Assembly (NCBI GenBank): GCA_016296185.1
Contig: JAEDJT010000013.1
Coordinates: forward strand, 1-35,069
Direction: 5' to 3'
Length of the DNA: 35,069 nt
Source: Bacilli bacterium
Lineage (GTDB): Bacteria; Bacillota_I; Bacilli_A; RF39; UBA660
Shown here: positions 28,601-35,067 of the stretch, one piece after another
Layout of the letters: every line of letters starts with the position of its first letter
Numbering within the stretch: the stretch's first letter is position 1
Notes under the pieces: model-generated
The model's database searches: none
What the model was told of the DNA's origin: nothing
The model's input: only the letters and a program-made list of their open reading frames with translations
Position numbers and translations under genes: made by a program

Positions 28601-31600
28601 AATCCACTAATTGTTGTTCCTTCTACTTTAATATCTTTTAATGTTGCATCAATACCTCTACTTCTTGTTATGTTTAATACATAAGCTTTAGTAGTTGTAC
28701 CATTTTCTGCTCTAACTTGAATAGTAATTTGATTTACAGAATCAAAACTTAATGTTTTTGGTAAAGTTAAATCTGTCAAGATTTCTGCTTTTTCATCTTC
28801 TGTTGTTGCATCAATTTTAATATCTTCTGTTAACGCAGGAACTGTAATGTTGTATGATACTTTATCAACGCCGAAGTTATTAACAGGTACATCTGTATTT
28901 GCTCCATTTGTAACATCAGTTATTTTGATTGAGCTTAAGTTTGCATTTGATGATTTAGCTCTATTTACTATTACTGTATATGATTTTTCAGTTAAATCTT
29001 CTGCTGTAACTTTTATAATTCTTGTTTGACTACTATCTGATGCAGCTGTTGTCATTGTATATTTTGTATCGTTTCCTGGAGTTACTGTAGCTTCAGCATC
29101 TATGATTGCTTCTAAAGTATATCCAGTTGTTCCTGTTGGCACTTCAATTGTACAAGATGTTTCTGTTTTTGCTAATACACAATATCTTGAAGATGTTTTT
29201 TCACCATCTAAGTATAAGTTAATCCTTGATGCATCAGCATTTGCAGATTTAGTTCTTGTAATATTTACTTGATAGTTTTGTACTATACCAGATTCAGATG
29301 TTACTGAATAAGTATATACATTAACATTTTTAGTTGATAATGACATTGTTGTACTTGGTTTTGTTACTTTAGCATCATCTGAAGCTGATACTATTACTTC
29401 TGATGGAGTTAATGTAGCTTGTGAATTAGGAAGTGTTACTTCATATGTGTAAGGATCTGATTCACTTACTAATGAAGCACCTACTCCTGCTACAGTTAAA
29501 CCTTTAGTATCATTATCTGTATTTTTTGCTCTATATACATTAATTTTATATGTATTTGTTACTTTGCCATCTTGGCTAGTTACATTAATTCTAAATTGGT
29601 TATCACCAGTTTTTAATTGTTTAACTCCAGTATCACCTGTTACTGTTGCATATTCATTAGTTAATTCATAATCTAAATTAATACTTGTTGTTTCGAATGA
29701 TACAGGACTAGTACTTGTAGATAAAGTATATTCTAATGTATTTTTATTAAATCCTGTAATGGCTGCTAATGTAGCATCACCATATGCATATTTTATTGAA
29801 TCTAATGTTGCAATTGCATATTTTTCTCTGTTTACTTTAATTGTATAGTTATTAACTGAACCAGATTCACTTGTTACTGTTACAACTATTTGATTATCAT
29901 TACCAAATTTAAAGTCTGTATTTCCAGTAATTGAAGTTAATGTTGCATTTGTATCAGCTAATATTGCATTTACTGTTGTTGAAGTTACATCTGCAGCAAC
30001 TGTTGCTGTATAAGTTCCTTTTGTAGGAGAGAATGTTTCATTAATTGTTCCTGGATTAATGCTTAAACTCTTTAAGTAATTATTAGTTGATTTTTGTCTA
30101 GCTAAATTAATTACATAAGTTCTTGTTGTATTATCTTCTGCAGTAACTATTACATTTACTTTAGTTGTTTCAATTCCAAAACTTGTACTGCTTGAATTTA
30201 ATGTATCTGTTGTATTTTTAGTATTTGATGCATTATTTGCATCTACTATTCTTACTTTTGCTTTACCAGTATCTTTTACTGTTGCTGCAAAATTAATGCT
30301 TGTTACATTTGGATCATAAGTATATGTATACTCACCTAATTTAGAATCAAAAGTTGATGTAAATGATGGTGACATACTTCCTTGAGGACTAGATGTAACT
30401 GATAATGTTTGTAATAATGATTCATTAGATAATCTATGAATATTTAATGTATAATCTTTATTTGTTGTTCCATCTTCACTTAAAATATTAATTATTATTG
30501 TATTATCTCCAACATTTAAATTAACACTTTTTGTTAGTGAAGTACCTTTTGTAATTGATACGTTTGAACCATTAACATTTAATGAGTTGATTTGATTTAA
30601 ATTATCATCTACGATTGCTCCAAGATTTATTGAACTTGTAGCATTTGAAACATTTCCAAGATTGTATGAGTATGTTGTTTTATTAAATCCTGTTATTTGA
30701 CTTCCATCAATTGTTATTGTACTTAATTTAACATTTTTTGATGGCGCTGTTCTAGTTACTTTAAATGTATATGTTTGTGAATGTTGTACATTTCCTGGAA
30801 CATCTGCTGTTGAATAGTAATAATCTTCTGCATTAACTACTATTGTTTTTGTTGTTAATGTATTTGTATTATTATCAGTATTTAAATTCCATGTTCCTGT
30901 ACCACTTGCTATTTCAGCTCCACTAGCATCAGCAGTCGGTACTGCTGAAACATCAGTAGTTGCTGTTTTATATGGAACTGTCGTTGAATAAGTTGTTGTT
31001 CCGCTAGTTATAGGTCCTAACACAACACCATTTGTTGCTGTTACGCTTTCTAATGTCGCATCAGATGATAATCTATGAACTTTAATTTTATATACACCAA
31101 CTGTACCTTCTTCTGAAGTTACTGAAACATTTAATGTATTATCTCCAACTTTTAATCCATTAGCATTCATTACTACTGAATTACCAATTGTATATGATTG
31201 ATTTGTTCCATTTACTGTAATACCTGAAATACCTTTAGCATTTGAATCAGAAGTTTGCATATCCAAATTTAATGTTGTTACGGCATTTGGAACTATTAAA
31301 TTATATTCCATATTTGCATCGCTTGATGCTACAAAACCAAATGGATAATTATTTGTTGCTGTTCCATTTGATGCGTTAATATCGAATTTGCTTAAAGTAT
31401 AATTTGTTGATACGGTAGAAAGAGTTTGTAATGTTAATGTTCCCCAATCAAAACTATCTGTTAAAATTGTTGGGTTATCGCCATTCATTGAACCAGACGC
31501 ATTTGTTGAACCCTTTGTATCGATTGTAAAATTAATTTTTTTACCAGCTGGTACATCACCAATTGTATAAATTAAACCACCTAAGTAACCACTTTTTACT

Positions 31601-32133
31601 AAAGGCATTTGGTAATCTCCAGATTCAGCTACAAATACTATATCACTTGTATCTACTGCATTTGATGAAATTGACCAAGAGGTTTTCTTTTTAGCTGTAT
31701 TACTTGTACCATTTGGTGGGAAGATACTCCATGGATTAATAGAATACGTTGGTCCTCCAACACCTTCATTTAACGCATAGTTTTCTTCTTCAAATGTAGC
31801 TTGTAAAGGATCTGTCTTTAATTCAAATGCAAATGCTTGTAAGTCAGATGCATCCTCTGGTACATCAATTTTGATTAATACCATGATTTTATCATCTTTA
31901 ACTACATAACTGTCCCCATCAATTAGATAAGAATCTAATTCTCCTTCCATAGCTATTTCAAAGCATCCTTGAACACCATCTACATCAGGGTCTGGATCAC
32001 AGACATCTTGACTCGTTAATCTGTATGCTTCAAAACTAATTCCGTAGTCTTTTGCATTAACTATATTTTCACACCCTATAAAGGTAATTATCGCAAATAA
32101 AAATAATAAAATATATGAATTTAACTTCTTCAT
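22429..32133 (-). CDS. Giant exported fibre protein: about 28 cadherin-like modules with a C-terminal dockerin
   Basis: This protein of about 3,234 residues is export-targeted by MKKLNSY and a hydrophobic core. Cleavage may be at VNA-KD or, as a lipoprotein, at the Cys of FIGC. A beta-rich N-terminal region (about 28-243) has Cys45/57 around a DPDPDVDG acidic loop. I count 28 cadherin-like modules (244-3086), each about 85-110 residues and ending in a YTIxVxR-type strand. A linker module (3087-3170) precedes a type I dockerin (3171-3234). There is no membrane helix or LPXTG, so the dockerin is the likely attachment point. Modules 8-19 form three copies of a four-module cassette, and modules 25-28 form two copies of a pair. 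A GTG at 32142 is in frame, but the ATG at 32133 is better spaced from AGGAAG. The gene has its own promoter and terminator. A role as adhesin or fibre is inferred. Confidence 0.85.
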   Translation of the reverse strand: MKKLNSYILLFLFAIITFIGCENIVNAKDYGISFEAYRLTSQDVCDPDPDVDGVQGCFEIAMEGELDSYLIDGDSYVVKDDKIMVLIKIDVPEDASDLQAFAFELKTDPLQATFEEENYALNEGVGGPTYSINPWSIFPPNGTSNTAKKKTSWSISSNAVDTSDIVFVAESGDYQMPLVKSGYLGGLIYTIGDVPAGKKINFTIDTKGSTNASGSMNGDNPTILTDSFDWGTLTLQTLSTVSTNYTLSKFDINASNGTATNNYPFGFVASSDANMEYNLIVPNAVTTLNLDMQTSDSNAKGISGITVNGTNQSYTIGNSVVMNANGLKVGDNTLNVSVTSEEGTVGVYKIKVHRLSSDATLESVTATNGVVLGPITSGTTTYSTTVPYKTATTDVSAVPTADASGAEIASGTGTWNLNTDNNTNTLTTKTIVVNAEDYYYSTADVPGNVQHSQTYTFKVTRTAPSKNVKLSTITIDGSQITGFNKTTYSYNLGNVSNATSSINLGAIVDDNLNQINSLNVNGSNVSITKGTSLTKSVNLNVGDNTIIINILSEDGTTNKDYTLNIHRLSNESLLQTLSVTSSPQGSMSPSFTSTFDSKLGEYTYTYDPNVTSINFAATVKDTGKAKVRIVDANNASNTKNTTDTLNSSSTSFGIETTKVNVIVTAEDNTTRTYVINLARQKSTNNYLKSLSINPGTINETFSPTKGTYTATVAADVTSTTVNAILADTNATLTSITGNTDFKFGNDNQIVVTVTSESGSVNNYTIKVNREKYAIATLDSIKYAYGDATLAAITGFNKNTLEYTLSTSTSPVSFETTSINLDYELTNEYATVTGDTGVKQLKTGDNQFRINVTSQDGKVTNTYKINVYRAKNTDNDTKGLTVAGVGASLVSESDPYTYEVTLPNSQATLTPSEVIVSASDDAKVTKPSTTMSLSTKNVNVYTYSVTSESGIVQNYQVNITRTKSANADASRINLYLDGEKTSSRYCVLAKTETSCTIEVPTGTTGYTLEAIIDAEATVTPGNDTKYTMTTAASDSSQTRIIKVTAEDLTEKSYTVIVNRAKSSNANLSSIKITDVTNGANTDVPVNNFGVDKVSYNITVPALTEDIKIDATTEDEKAEILTDLTLPKTLSFDSVNQITIQVRAENGTTTKAYVLNITRSRGIDATLKDIKVEGTTISGFTPESTSYIYTNVPYNKTTLSLQGITNDENANITGISVNGKAETVTQANDLSKTVNLSTGTNVIDITVTAHNTSITKVYKVTVDRALNNNTNINGINVINGGSKIAATVDGTDSSKYYVTVPNSITEANSTNIELDIPAGETSYDAKATYSIPTVTLDTLNSDNTPVENQVVIPVIAEDGTLKNYTLVITRTPSAVHEMIRTNAYTNGSSTISSFCLYEGKLNCTINVTVDTTSFKLEGILTDSKSSVTFTDGTTTGDTFTMSSTESTKTITATVLAENGVNKSDYTIRVVRAKSSNNYLSDLQTNANDTVLSTIGSYVKTDNTYTLTVPGTQSSIDFKAIAEDSKSVITSTDYSGTPGNTIAFTKNLAYGANVIKIKVTAENSNENTYTITVNRSKNIDPTLSDLKVNTTTVDSFDKDTKTYNLAQINYSTTKIALNAITTDTLAKVDSITVNGNNVKITKGNNVNVDIPLSTGTNTIVVNTTAHDETVLDSYTINISRKLNSNTGIQGISIKNGSIDINATKDPTDDKRYLVTVPNSITEANQTNVEVTVDNGAVATDALATYIVNTTQLDTLDTGGNAINNNVNILITAEDGTTDTYTLVITRTPSAVHEMTRVNLYTGIETETSKYCVFDKGKVTCTINVDVDTTQFTLEGILTDPKSKVEFSSGTTTGATYTMPTKESTKEVKAMVVAENGVDYTEYTITVVRAKSSNNYLKTITTNGDSETMVEINDFANTKTNYEVIVPGTQSTIDIHAEAEDDKSTISTAGYTGTETNTIDFTSNLAYGDNTIEVIVKAENNDTRTYTIKVTRQKNIEPRLSMIYINGNPIDNYLDGVTFDPDVNEYTLNNFSYNTELINITATNVDSVYGTQANTGNHDLQTIYYGTDYTTSTEYVNNIEIRGVAHDTTIYKKYTLHIKRNANNNTKVDKVEMNYNGSRHVATYNVGEEVYEITVPNSVKVADSSNVIVTTANPRVPSRDAYATSTMDPTTLVTNDPDYGNVNTHKFTVIAEDGTTKEYTMKITREKSNVALLTEILVKDPDSDSVIGSFQPSFKEGTYVYTVNVPVTTDKFVVEATAKEDNATIRGNEEYDMNSSTMKIEVVVTSEDQSAAHTYTLNIVREANNDNSLATLTVEDLEGNGYTVIPDDTDSTKFKVEVPGAISELQFNATANSPLATVSYVGVKAGTTNIYTIPVGTNTYEFKIRSESGATQSYYVDVTRKPKNDATLKSITYTLGNGSATLMEGFESTKHDYDLGTVPYGTSYIYISAVTNDPDAKIKGESAIGQQTIATGPNKYIITVEAQDGTTTEEYTISIEREKNNDATLSVLSISGETFNETWDKDQFNYSMTVDETKAQIKQSQVTAIPSDRNAKVTIDADLTLSTEFTNYYKVTVTAENGETTNIYTIAITRPKSTDATLKAVNLTDATMSPKLTSGIYEYTIIVPYGKKEFTIEGVPNVESSVVYTNGVKNLDDGAFTLTVQAENGNTQVYKFNVSEAKSTDATLSTLSVNGYPFTGTHTTYVPTTTDYTIGDIESSVEKIVVNATPANADSTVKYYNDGDLVSECTNNESCEITLKTTLGEKTITVEVTAPDTVTKKQYFITYNKVKSNDAYLSSITATAGTFDKVFNKGTTTYELSLTYDVSAVDLTFITENKDASVKVNTDTANFSPVTYSITSIAEGETKTVQALVTAQDGITKETYTILVTRATYSGSNDAFLSSLSVDGYPFIGTNSTFKPTETDYTIGQIPYALAELTINATTNVSTSKLTYYVDGVQQTSNVVTIPREDATISVKVTAEDNITTKVYNIAYTKKANNNAYLSDIIVSGGTLDPAFSKSIYTYSIPVADDQDTLDLTFKTEDKNATIKVNGSNYISGNLYSLTSIPTGSTTVSVVVTAEDGKTSQTYKINLVKGDISEIITSVAFGHTIEDGYIKTVAGLATVQDVKNQLDNDNVKLQIWKSDDSAEKSDSDKVGTGDVVKLIINGNVADSKIIVIKGDLNGDGKHNALDVSGVINHYLKTNVITDGAKLLAADVNVDSKINALDVSAIINHYLNTNLIIFK
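22876..24114 (-). repeat. Two-module cassette repeated twice in the giant gene
   Basis: Modules 25-26 (24114-23485) and 27-28 (23484-22876) are copies. Odd members share LSVNGYPF/LSVDGYPF and TDYTIGDI/TDYTIGQI. Even members share NNAYLS or NDAYLS starts, and LTFITENKDASVKV against LTFKTEDKNATIKV. Confidence 0.8.
25528..29250 (-). repeat. Four-module cassette repeated three times in the giant gene
   Basis: Modules 8-11 (29250-28027), 12-15 (28026-26782) and 16-19 (26781-25528) correspond position by position, with units of 408, 415 and 418 codons. First members share a Cys pair (YCVLAKTETSC, FCLYEGKLNC, YCVFDKGKVTC). Fourth members share VTVPNSITEAN or ITVPNSVKVAD. DNA at 28006-28047 and 26761-26802 differs at only 2 of 42 bases. 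Confidence 0.88.
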
Positions 32134-32172
32134 ATTACACACTCTTCCTACTCTATATTTTCTACCATAATA

Positions 32173-32181
32173 ATTATATCA
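32173..32181 (-). promoter_or_regulatory. Extended -10 promoter of the giant gene
   Basis: TGATATAAT on the minus strand, about 40 bases before the start codon. A TTTACA lies 20 bases further up, too far to be a good -35. The remaining ~100 bases up to the preceding terminator show no other feature. Confidence 0.6.
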
Positions 32182-32290
32182 TAGTTGTAAAGTGTTTGTG
32201 TAAAAAAATGAACAAATTATTGATATTTATTTAGTTTATGATAAAATGTTTTATTTTCTTCTGTTGATAAGTATTTTAAGACATAAAAAA

Positions 32291-32309
32291 AAGAGCTTTT
32301 TTAGCTCTT
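32291..32309 (-). terminator. Intrinsic terminator of the small membrane-protein gene
   Basis: AAGAGCT (32291-32297) pairs with AGCTCTT (32303-32309) across a T5 loop. The minus-strand RNA ends in a U-run from the A-run at 32285-32290. Confidence 0.8.
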
Positions 32310-32778
32310 ATTTTTCAAATCCACATACTAATGTTACTTCAATAGTATAGTCGCCTTTTCCATATGGATCTTTAGGATAAATAGTTACTTTTGTATTTTC
32401 TTTATCGCATTCTTTTCCAGTTTCATCATTAACGAATTCAGCAATTTTATCTTCAACACCTTCACCGTTGTATCTTGATAAGTTATCTAAATTAACTTTA
32501 ATACCAATTTCACTGAATTTTTCTAAGAATGTTGCTCTTGAACTATCATCAGATCCTACTTGTGGATAATAGAAGTTTTCAAAGAAGTCTTTACCTAAAT
32601 CTTCTAATGTTGCTTCTAATTTTTGTTCTTGAGTTTGTTTATTTGAATTAGTTACATTAATTGTAATAACTAAAGCAACAACCACTACTAGTACTATACC
32701 AGCAACAATTCCAACTTGTTTTTTGTTATTTTTAACATACTCTACCATTGAATTAAATAATTCTTTTACCTTTTCCAT
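32308..32778 (-). CDS. Small single-helix membrane protein, unknown function
   Basis: This 156-residue protein has a short cytoplasmic N-terminus (MEKVKELFNSMVEYVKNNKK), one membrane helix (about 22-42) and an extracytoplasmic domain of about 110 residues. That domain holds two Cys that bracket its last strands (KECDKEN; TLVCGFEK), probably a disulfide. The start is the ATG at 32778, eight bases after AAGGAG. An in-frame upstream extension to 32823 would overlap the promoter and is not used. It has its own promoter and terminator. I do not recognise the family. Its position just upstream of the giant fibre gene is suggestive only. Confidence 0.7.
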   Translation of the reverse strand: MEKVKELFNSMVEYVKNNKKQVGIVAGIVLVVVVALVITINVTNSNKQTQEQKLEATLEDLGKDFFENFYYPQVGSDDSSRATFLEKFSEIGIKVNLDNLSRYNGEGVEDKIAEFVNDETGKECDKENTKVTIYPKDPYGKGDYTIEVTLVCGFEK

Positions 32779-32803
32779 TTCCTCTACTCCTTCTCTTAAA
32801 TTG

Positions 32804-32831
32804 ATTATACCACATAAAACCACAGTTTCAA
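32804..32831 (-). promoter_or_regulatory. Promoter of the small membrane-protein gene
   Basis: On the minus strand this is TTGAAA (32831-32826), a 16-base spacer, and TATAAT (32809-32804) with a TGG extension. The box pair sits in the gap after miaB. Confidence 0.72.
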
Positions 32832-32839
32832 TGTTTTTT

Positions 32840-34243
32840 TTACTTTATTTCGCCATCTAAAGAGAAACTCTTAGCATCTGTTATAACTACATCTACTATT
32901 TGACCAATCATATTGTTAGCACCTACAACGTTTACTAGTTTCATTGTATCTGTGTATCCAAATGTTTTTGTTTTGTCTTTATCACTTAATCCTTCAATTA
33001 ATACTTTAACTGTTTTACCAACATATTTCTTATTAGCTTCTAAACTATATTTGTTTACTAATTTGTTTAATTGTTGTAATCTTTCTTCTTTTGTTTTCAT
33101 ATCAATCGAATCTTCCATCTTAGCTGCTGGAGTTCCTTCTCTTGGACTGTATATAAATGTGAATGCACTATCATACTTACATTCATTTACTACTTCTAAT
33201 GTTTCTTTGAAATCTTCATCTGTTTCATTTGGGAAACCAACAATTATATCTGTTGTAATTGATACATTAGGAATTGTCTTTTTAATTTTATTAAATAATT
33301 CTATATATTCTTCTTTTGTATACCTTCTACCCATTAATTTTAAGATACTTGATGATCCTGCTTGTAATGGTAAATGAATATACGGCATTATATTTTCATA
33401 TTTAGCAATTGTTTCAATCATTTCATCACTAAAATCCCATGGATGTGATGTAACAAATCTAACTCTTGGTATTCCAGTTTTTGCTACTTCTTCTAATAGT
33501 TGTGCAAATGATATATCATTTAAATCTTTTCCATATGCATTAACATTTTGTCCTAATAATGTTACTTCTAAGTATCCATCTTCTATTAATCTTTTTACTT
33601 CTTTTATAATTTCACAGCTTTTTCTACTTCTTTGTTTTCCTCTTGTATAAGGAACTATACAATAAGTACAAAATTTATCACATCCATATTGAATATTAAC
33701 CCAAGCTTTAATTTTTGAATCTCTTTTATATGGAATATTTTCGTATACTTCTCCTTCTTTAGAATATACAGATATTGTTTGAATATTATTTTTCTCTAAA
33801 ATAAGATCTTGTAATTCATGAATATTATGAGTACCAAATACTAAATCTACATATTTATGTTTTGTCATAATTTCATTACATACGCTTTCTTCTTGAGCCA
33901 TGCAACCACATATAGCGATAATTAAATCTTTATTATTTTTTTCTTTTTCGTGTTTACATCTGCCTAAAAATCCAAATAATTTATCATGAGCATTTTCTCT
34001 TATTGCACACGTATTCATAATAACTAGGTCTGCTCCTTCAATAGTATCAATACTTTCAAATCCTAATGATTCTAATCTTGCAGCTATTTCTTCACTGTCA
34101 TGAACATTCATTTGACAACCATATGTTTTTAGGAAATATTTTTGTCCTTTAAATGTATTTGAATCGTATTGTTGATCTAAATATATTTGTTCAATTTCAT
34201 TTTTAGTTCTTACTCTTGCGTCATTTAAATTTGGTAATTTCAT
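32840..34243 (-). CDS. miaB: tRNA-2-methylthio-N6-dimethylallyladenosine synthase MiaB
   Basis: This 467-residue radical-SAM methylthiotransferase converts i6A37 to ms2i6A37 in tRNAs that read UNN codons. The N-terminal UPF0004 domain carries the auxiliary cluster ligands C43, C79 and C114 (TYGCQMN, MNTCAIRE, CGCMAQ). The radical-SAM triad is C188-x3-C192-x2-C195 in YGCDKFCTYCIVPYTRG. Also visible are RFVTSHPWDF and TTDIIVGFPNETDEDF, and a TRAM domain ends the protein. An in-frame GTG at 34250-34252 abuts GGAAG, so I take the ATG at 34243, eight bases away. The gene has its own extended -10 promoter. No terminator is evident before the promoter of the next gene. Confidence 0.96.
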   Translation of the reverse strand: MKLPNLNDARVRTKNEIEQIYLDQQYDSNTFKGQKYFLKTYGCQMNVHDSEEIAARLESLGFESIDTIEGADLVIMNTCAIRENAHDKLFGFLGRCKHEKEKNNKDLIIAICGCMAQEESVCNEIMTKHKYVDLVFGTHNIHELQDLILEKNNIQTISVYSKEGEVYENIPYKRDSKIKAWVNIQYGCDKFCTYCIVPYTRGKQRSRKSCEIIKEVKRLIEDGYLEVTLLGQNVNAYGKDLNDISFAQLLEEVAKTGIPRVRFVTSHPWDFSDEMIETIAKYENIMPYIHLPLQAGSSSILKLMGRRYTKEEYIELFNKIKKTIPNVSITTDIIVGFPNETDEDFKETLEVVNECKYDSAFTFIYSPREGTPAAKMEDSIDMKTKEERLQQLNKLVNKYSLEANKKYVGKTVKVLIEGLSDKDKTKTFGYTDTMKLVNVVGANNMIGQIVDVVITDAKSFSLDGEIK

Positions 34244-34263
34244 AAATATCACTTCCGATATGT

Positions 34264-34272
34264 ATTATAACA
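34264..34272 (-). promoter_or_regulatory. Extended -10 promoter of miaB
   Basis: TGTTATAAT on the minus strand, about 20 bases before the ATG and directly after the preceding terminator's T-tract. Confidence 0.62.
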
Positions 34273-34288
34273 AATCTATGTATTAAAA

Positions 34289-34308
34289 AAAAGGATTAAT
34301 ATCCTTTT
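34289..34308 (-). terminator. Intrinsic terminator of the deaminase gene
   Basis: AAAAGGAT (34289-34296) pairs with ATCCTTTT (34301-34308) across a TAAT loop at the stop codon. An A-run at 34285-34292 gives the U-tract. Confidence 0.75.
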
Positions 34309-34784
34309 ATTCCTTCTAAAGATTCATCATTATCTATATATTCTTGAACATCTATGTGTCTATATTCTTCCTTTGAATCTCTTATATAAATATCTTTTAT
34401 TCCTGCGTTAATTATCATTCTTTTACATAATGCACATGGATTAGATTTTTCAACATATGATCCATCACTGTAACTTTTTCCAACAAGGAATAAAGATGAA
34501 TCTATCATACTTTTTCTATCAGCACTTATTATTGCATTTTGTTCTGCATGAACACTACGACATAATTCGTATCTTTCTCCTCTAGGAACATTTAATTTTT
34601 CTCTCATACAATATTTTAAATCACAACAATTTTTTCTTCCACGTGGAGCACCTACATAACCAGTTGATATTATTTCATCATTTTTTACAATTACCGCTCC
34701 ATAGTTTCTTCTTAAGCATGTTCCTCTTTCAATAACTGTTTCTGCTATGTCTAAATAATAATTAATTTTATCTCTTCTTTCCAT
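34296..34784 (-). CDS. dCMP deaminase-like protein (cytidine/deoxycytidylate deaminase family)
   Basis: This 162-residue zinc enzyme is predicted to deaminate dCMP to dUMP for thymidylate supply. The zinc site is complete: H79-A-E81 with the catalytic Glu, and C117/C120 in NPCALC. A Cys-rich insert before the HAE (GRKNCCDLKYCMRE, and LCRSVHAEQ) matches the ComEB/dCMP deaminase subgroup, which often binds a second zinc. AVIVKNDEIISTGY is the usual first strand pair. The start is the ATG at 34784 after AGGTG; the in-frame extension upstream crosses the promoter. It is probably monocistronic, between two terminators. Confidence 0.9.
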   Translation of the reverse strand: MERRDKINYYLDIAETVIERGTCLRRNYGAVIVKNDEIISTGYVGAPRGRKNCCDLKYCMREKLNVPRGERYELCRSVHAEQNAIISADRKSMIDSSLFLVGKSYSDGSYVEKSNPCALCKRMIINAGIKDIYIRDSKEEYRHIDVQEYIDNDESLEGIKGY

Positions 34785-34803
34785 ACTTATCACCTGTAAT
34801 GAT

Positions 34804-34812
34804 ATTATAGCA
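34804..34812 (-). promoter_or_regulatory. Extended -10 promoter of the deaminase gene
   Basis: TGCTATAAT on the minus strand, 20 bases before the ATG and immediately after the T-tract of the preceding terminator. The -35 is unclear. Confidence 0.62.
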
Positions 34813-34819
34813 ATAAAAA

Positions 34820-34837
34820 AAGTAGTTTTCACTACTT
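34820..34837 (-). terminator. Intrinsic terminator of the zinc-ribbon gene
   Basis: AAGTAGT (34820-34826) pairs with ACTACTT (34831-34837) across TTTC, with an A-run giving seven or more T on the minus strand. Confidence 0.8.
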
Positions 34838-34839
34838 AA

Positions 34840-35067
34840 TTATAAATCCATTCCACAATTAGGACATTTTGTTACACTTGATGCTGTAATCATTTCTCCG
34901 CAACTATCACAGAATCTTGTTCTATGAACAGTAGTATTTACAATTGGTGTAACTGCAGGTGTAACTGGTACTTCTGGTGTTACCATTGGTACTGGTTCAG
35001 TTGCAGGTGTAACTGGTACTTCTGGTGTTACCATTGGTACTGGTTCAATTGTAGGCGCAACTGGTAC
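34840..35067 (-). CDS. C-terminal part of a Pro/Val/Thr-repeat protein with a zinc ribbon (partial)
   Basis: The frame is open through the right edge, so only the last 75 residues are seen. It has two parts. The first is a tandem 16-residue repeat (EPVPMVTPEVPVTPAT), probably extended. The second is a C-terminal zinc ribbon with FCDSCGE and KCPNCGM, which is C-x2-C-x11-C-x2-C. Zinc ribbons of this short form often close membrane or regulatory proteins in Bacillota. The rest of the gene is needed for any function. An ATG at 35034 is inside the repeat and is not a start. Confidence 0.75.
   Translation of the reverse strand, partial: VPVAPTIEPVPMVTPEVPVTPATEPVPMVTPEVPVTPAVTPIVNTTVHRTRFCDSCGEMITASSVTKCPNCGMDL

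Noticed and set aside
22571..29029. Plus-strand open frames inside the giant gene (for example 22571-22774, 24176-24397, 27821-28015)
   Set aside because: They are antisense shadows of the repetitive coding strand, without SD sites or recognisable products.
22876..31405. CRISPR or satellite-like array suggested by the many similar segments
   Set aside because: The similarity is at protein module level in one continuous reading frame of about 90-residue units; there are no short identical repeats with unique spacers.
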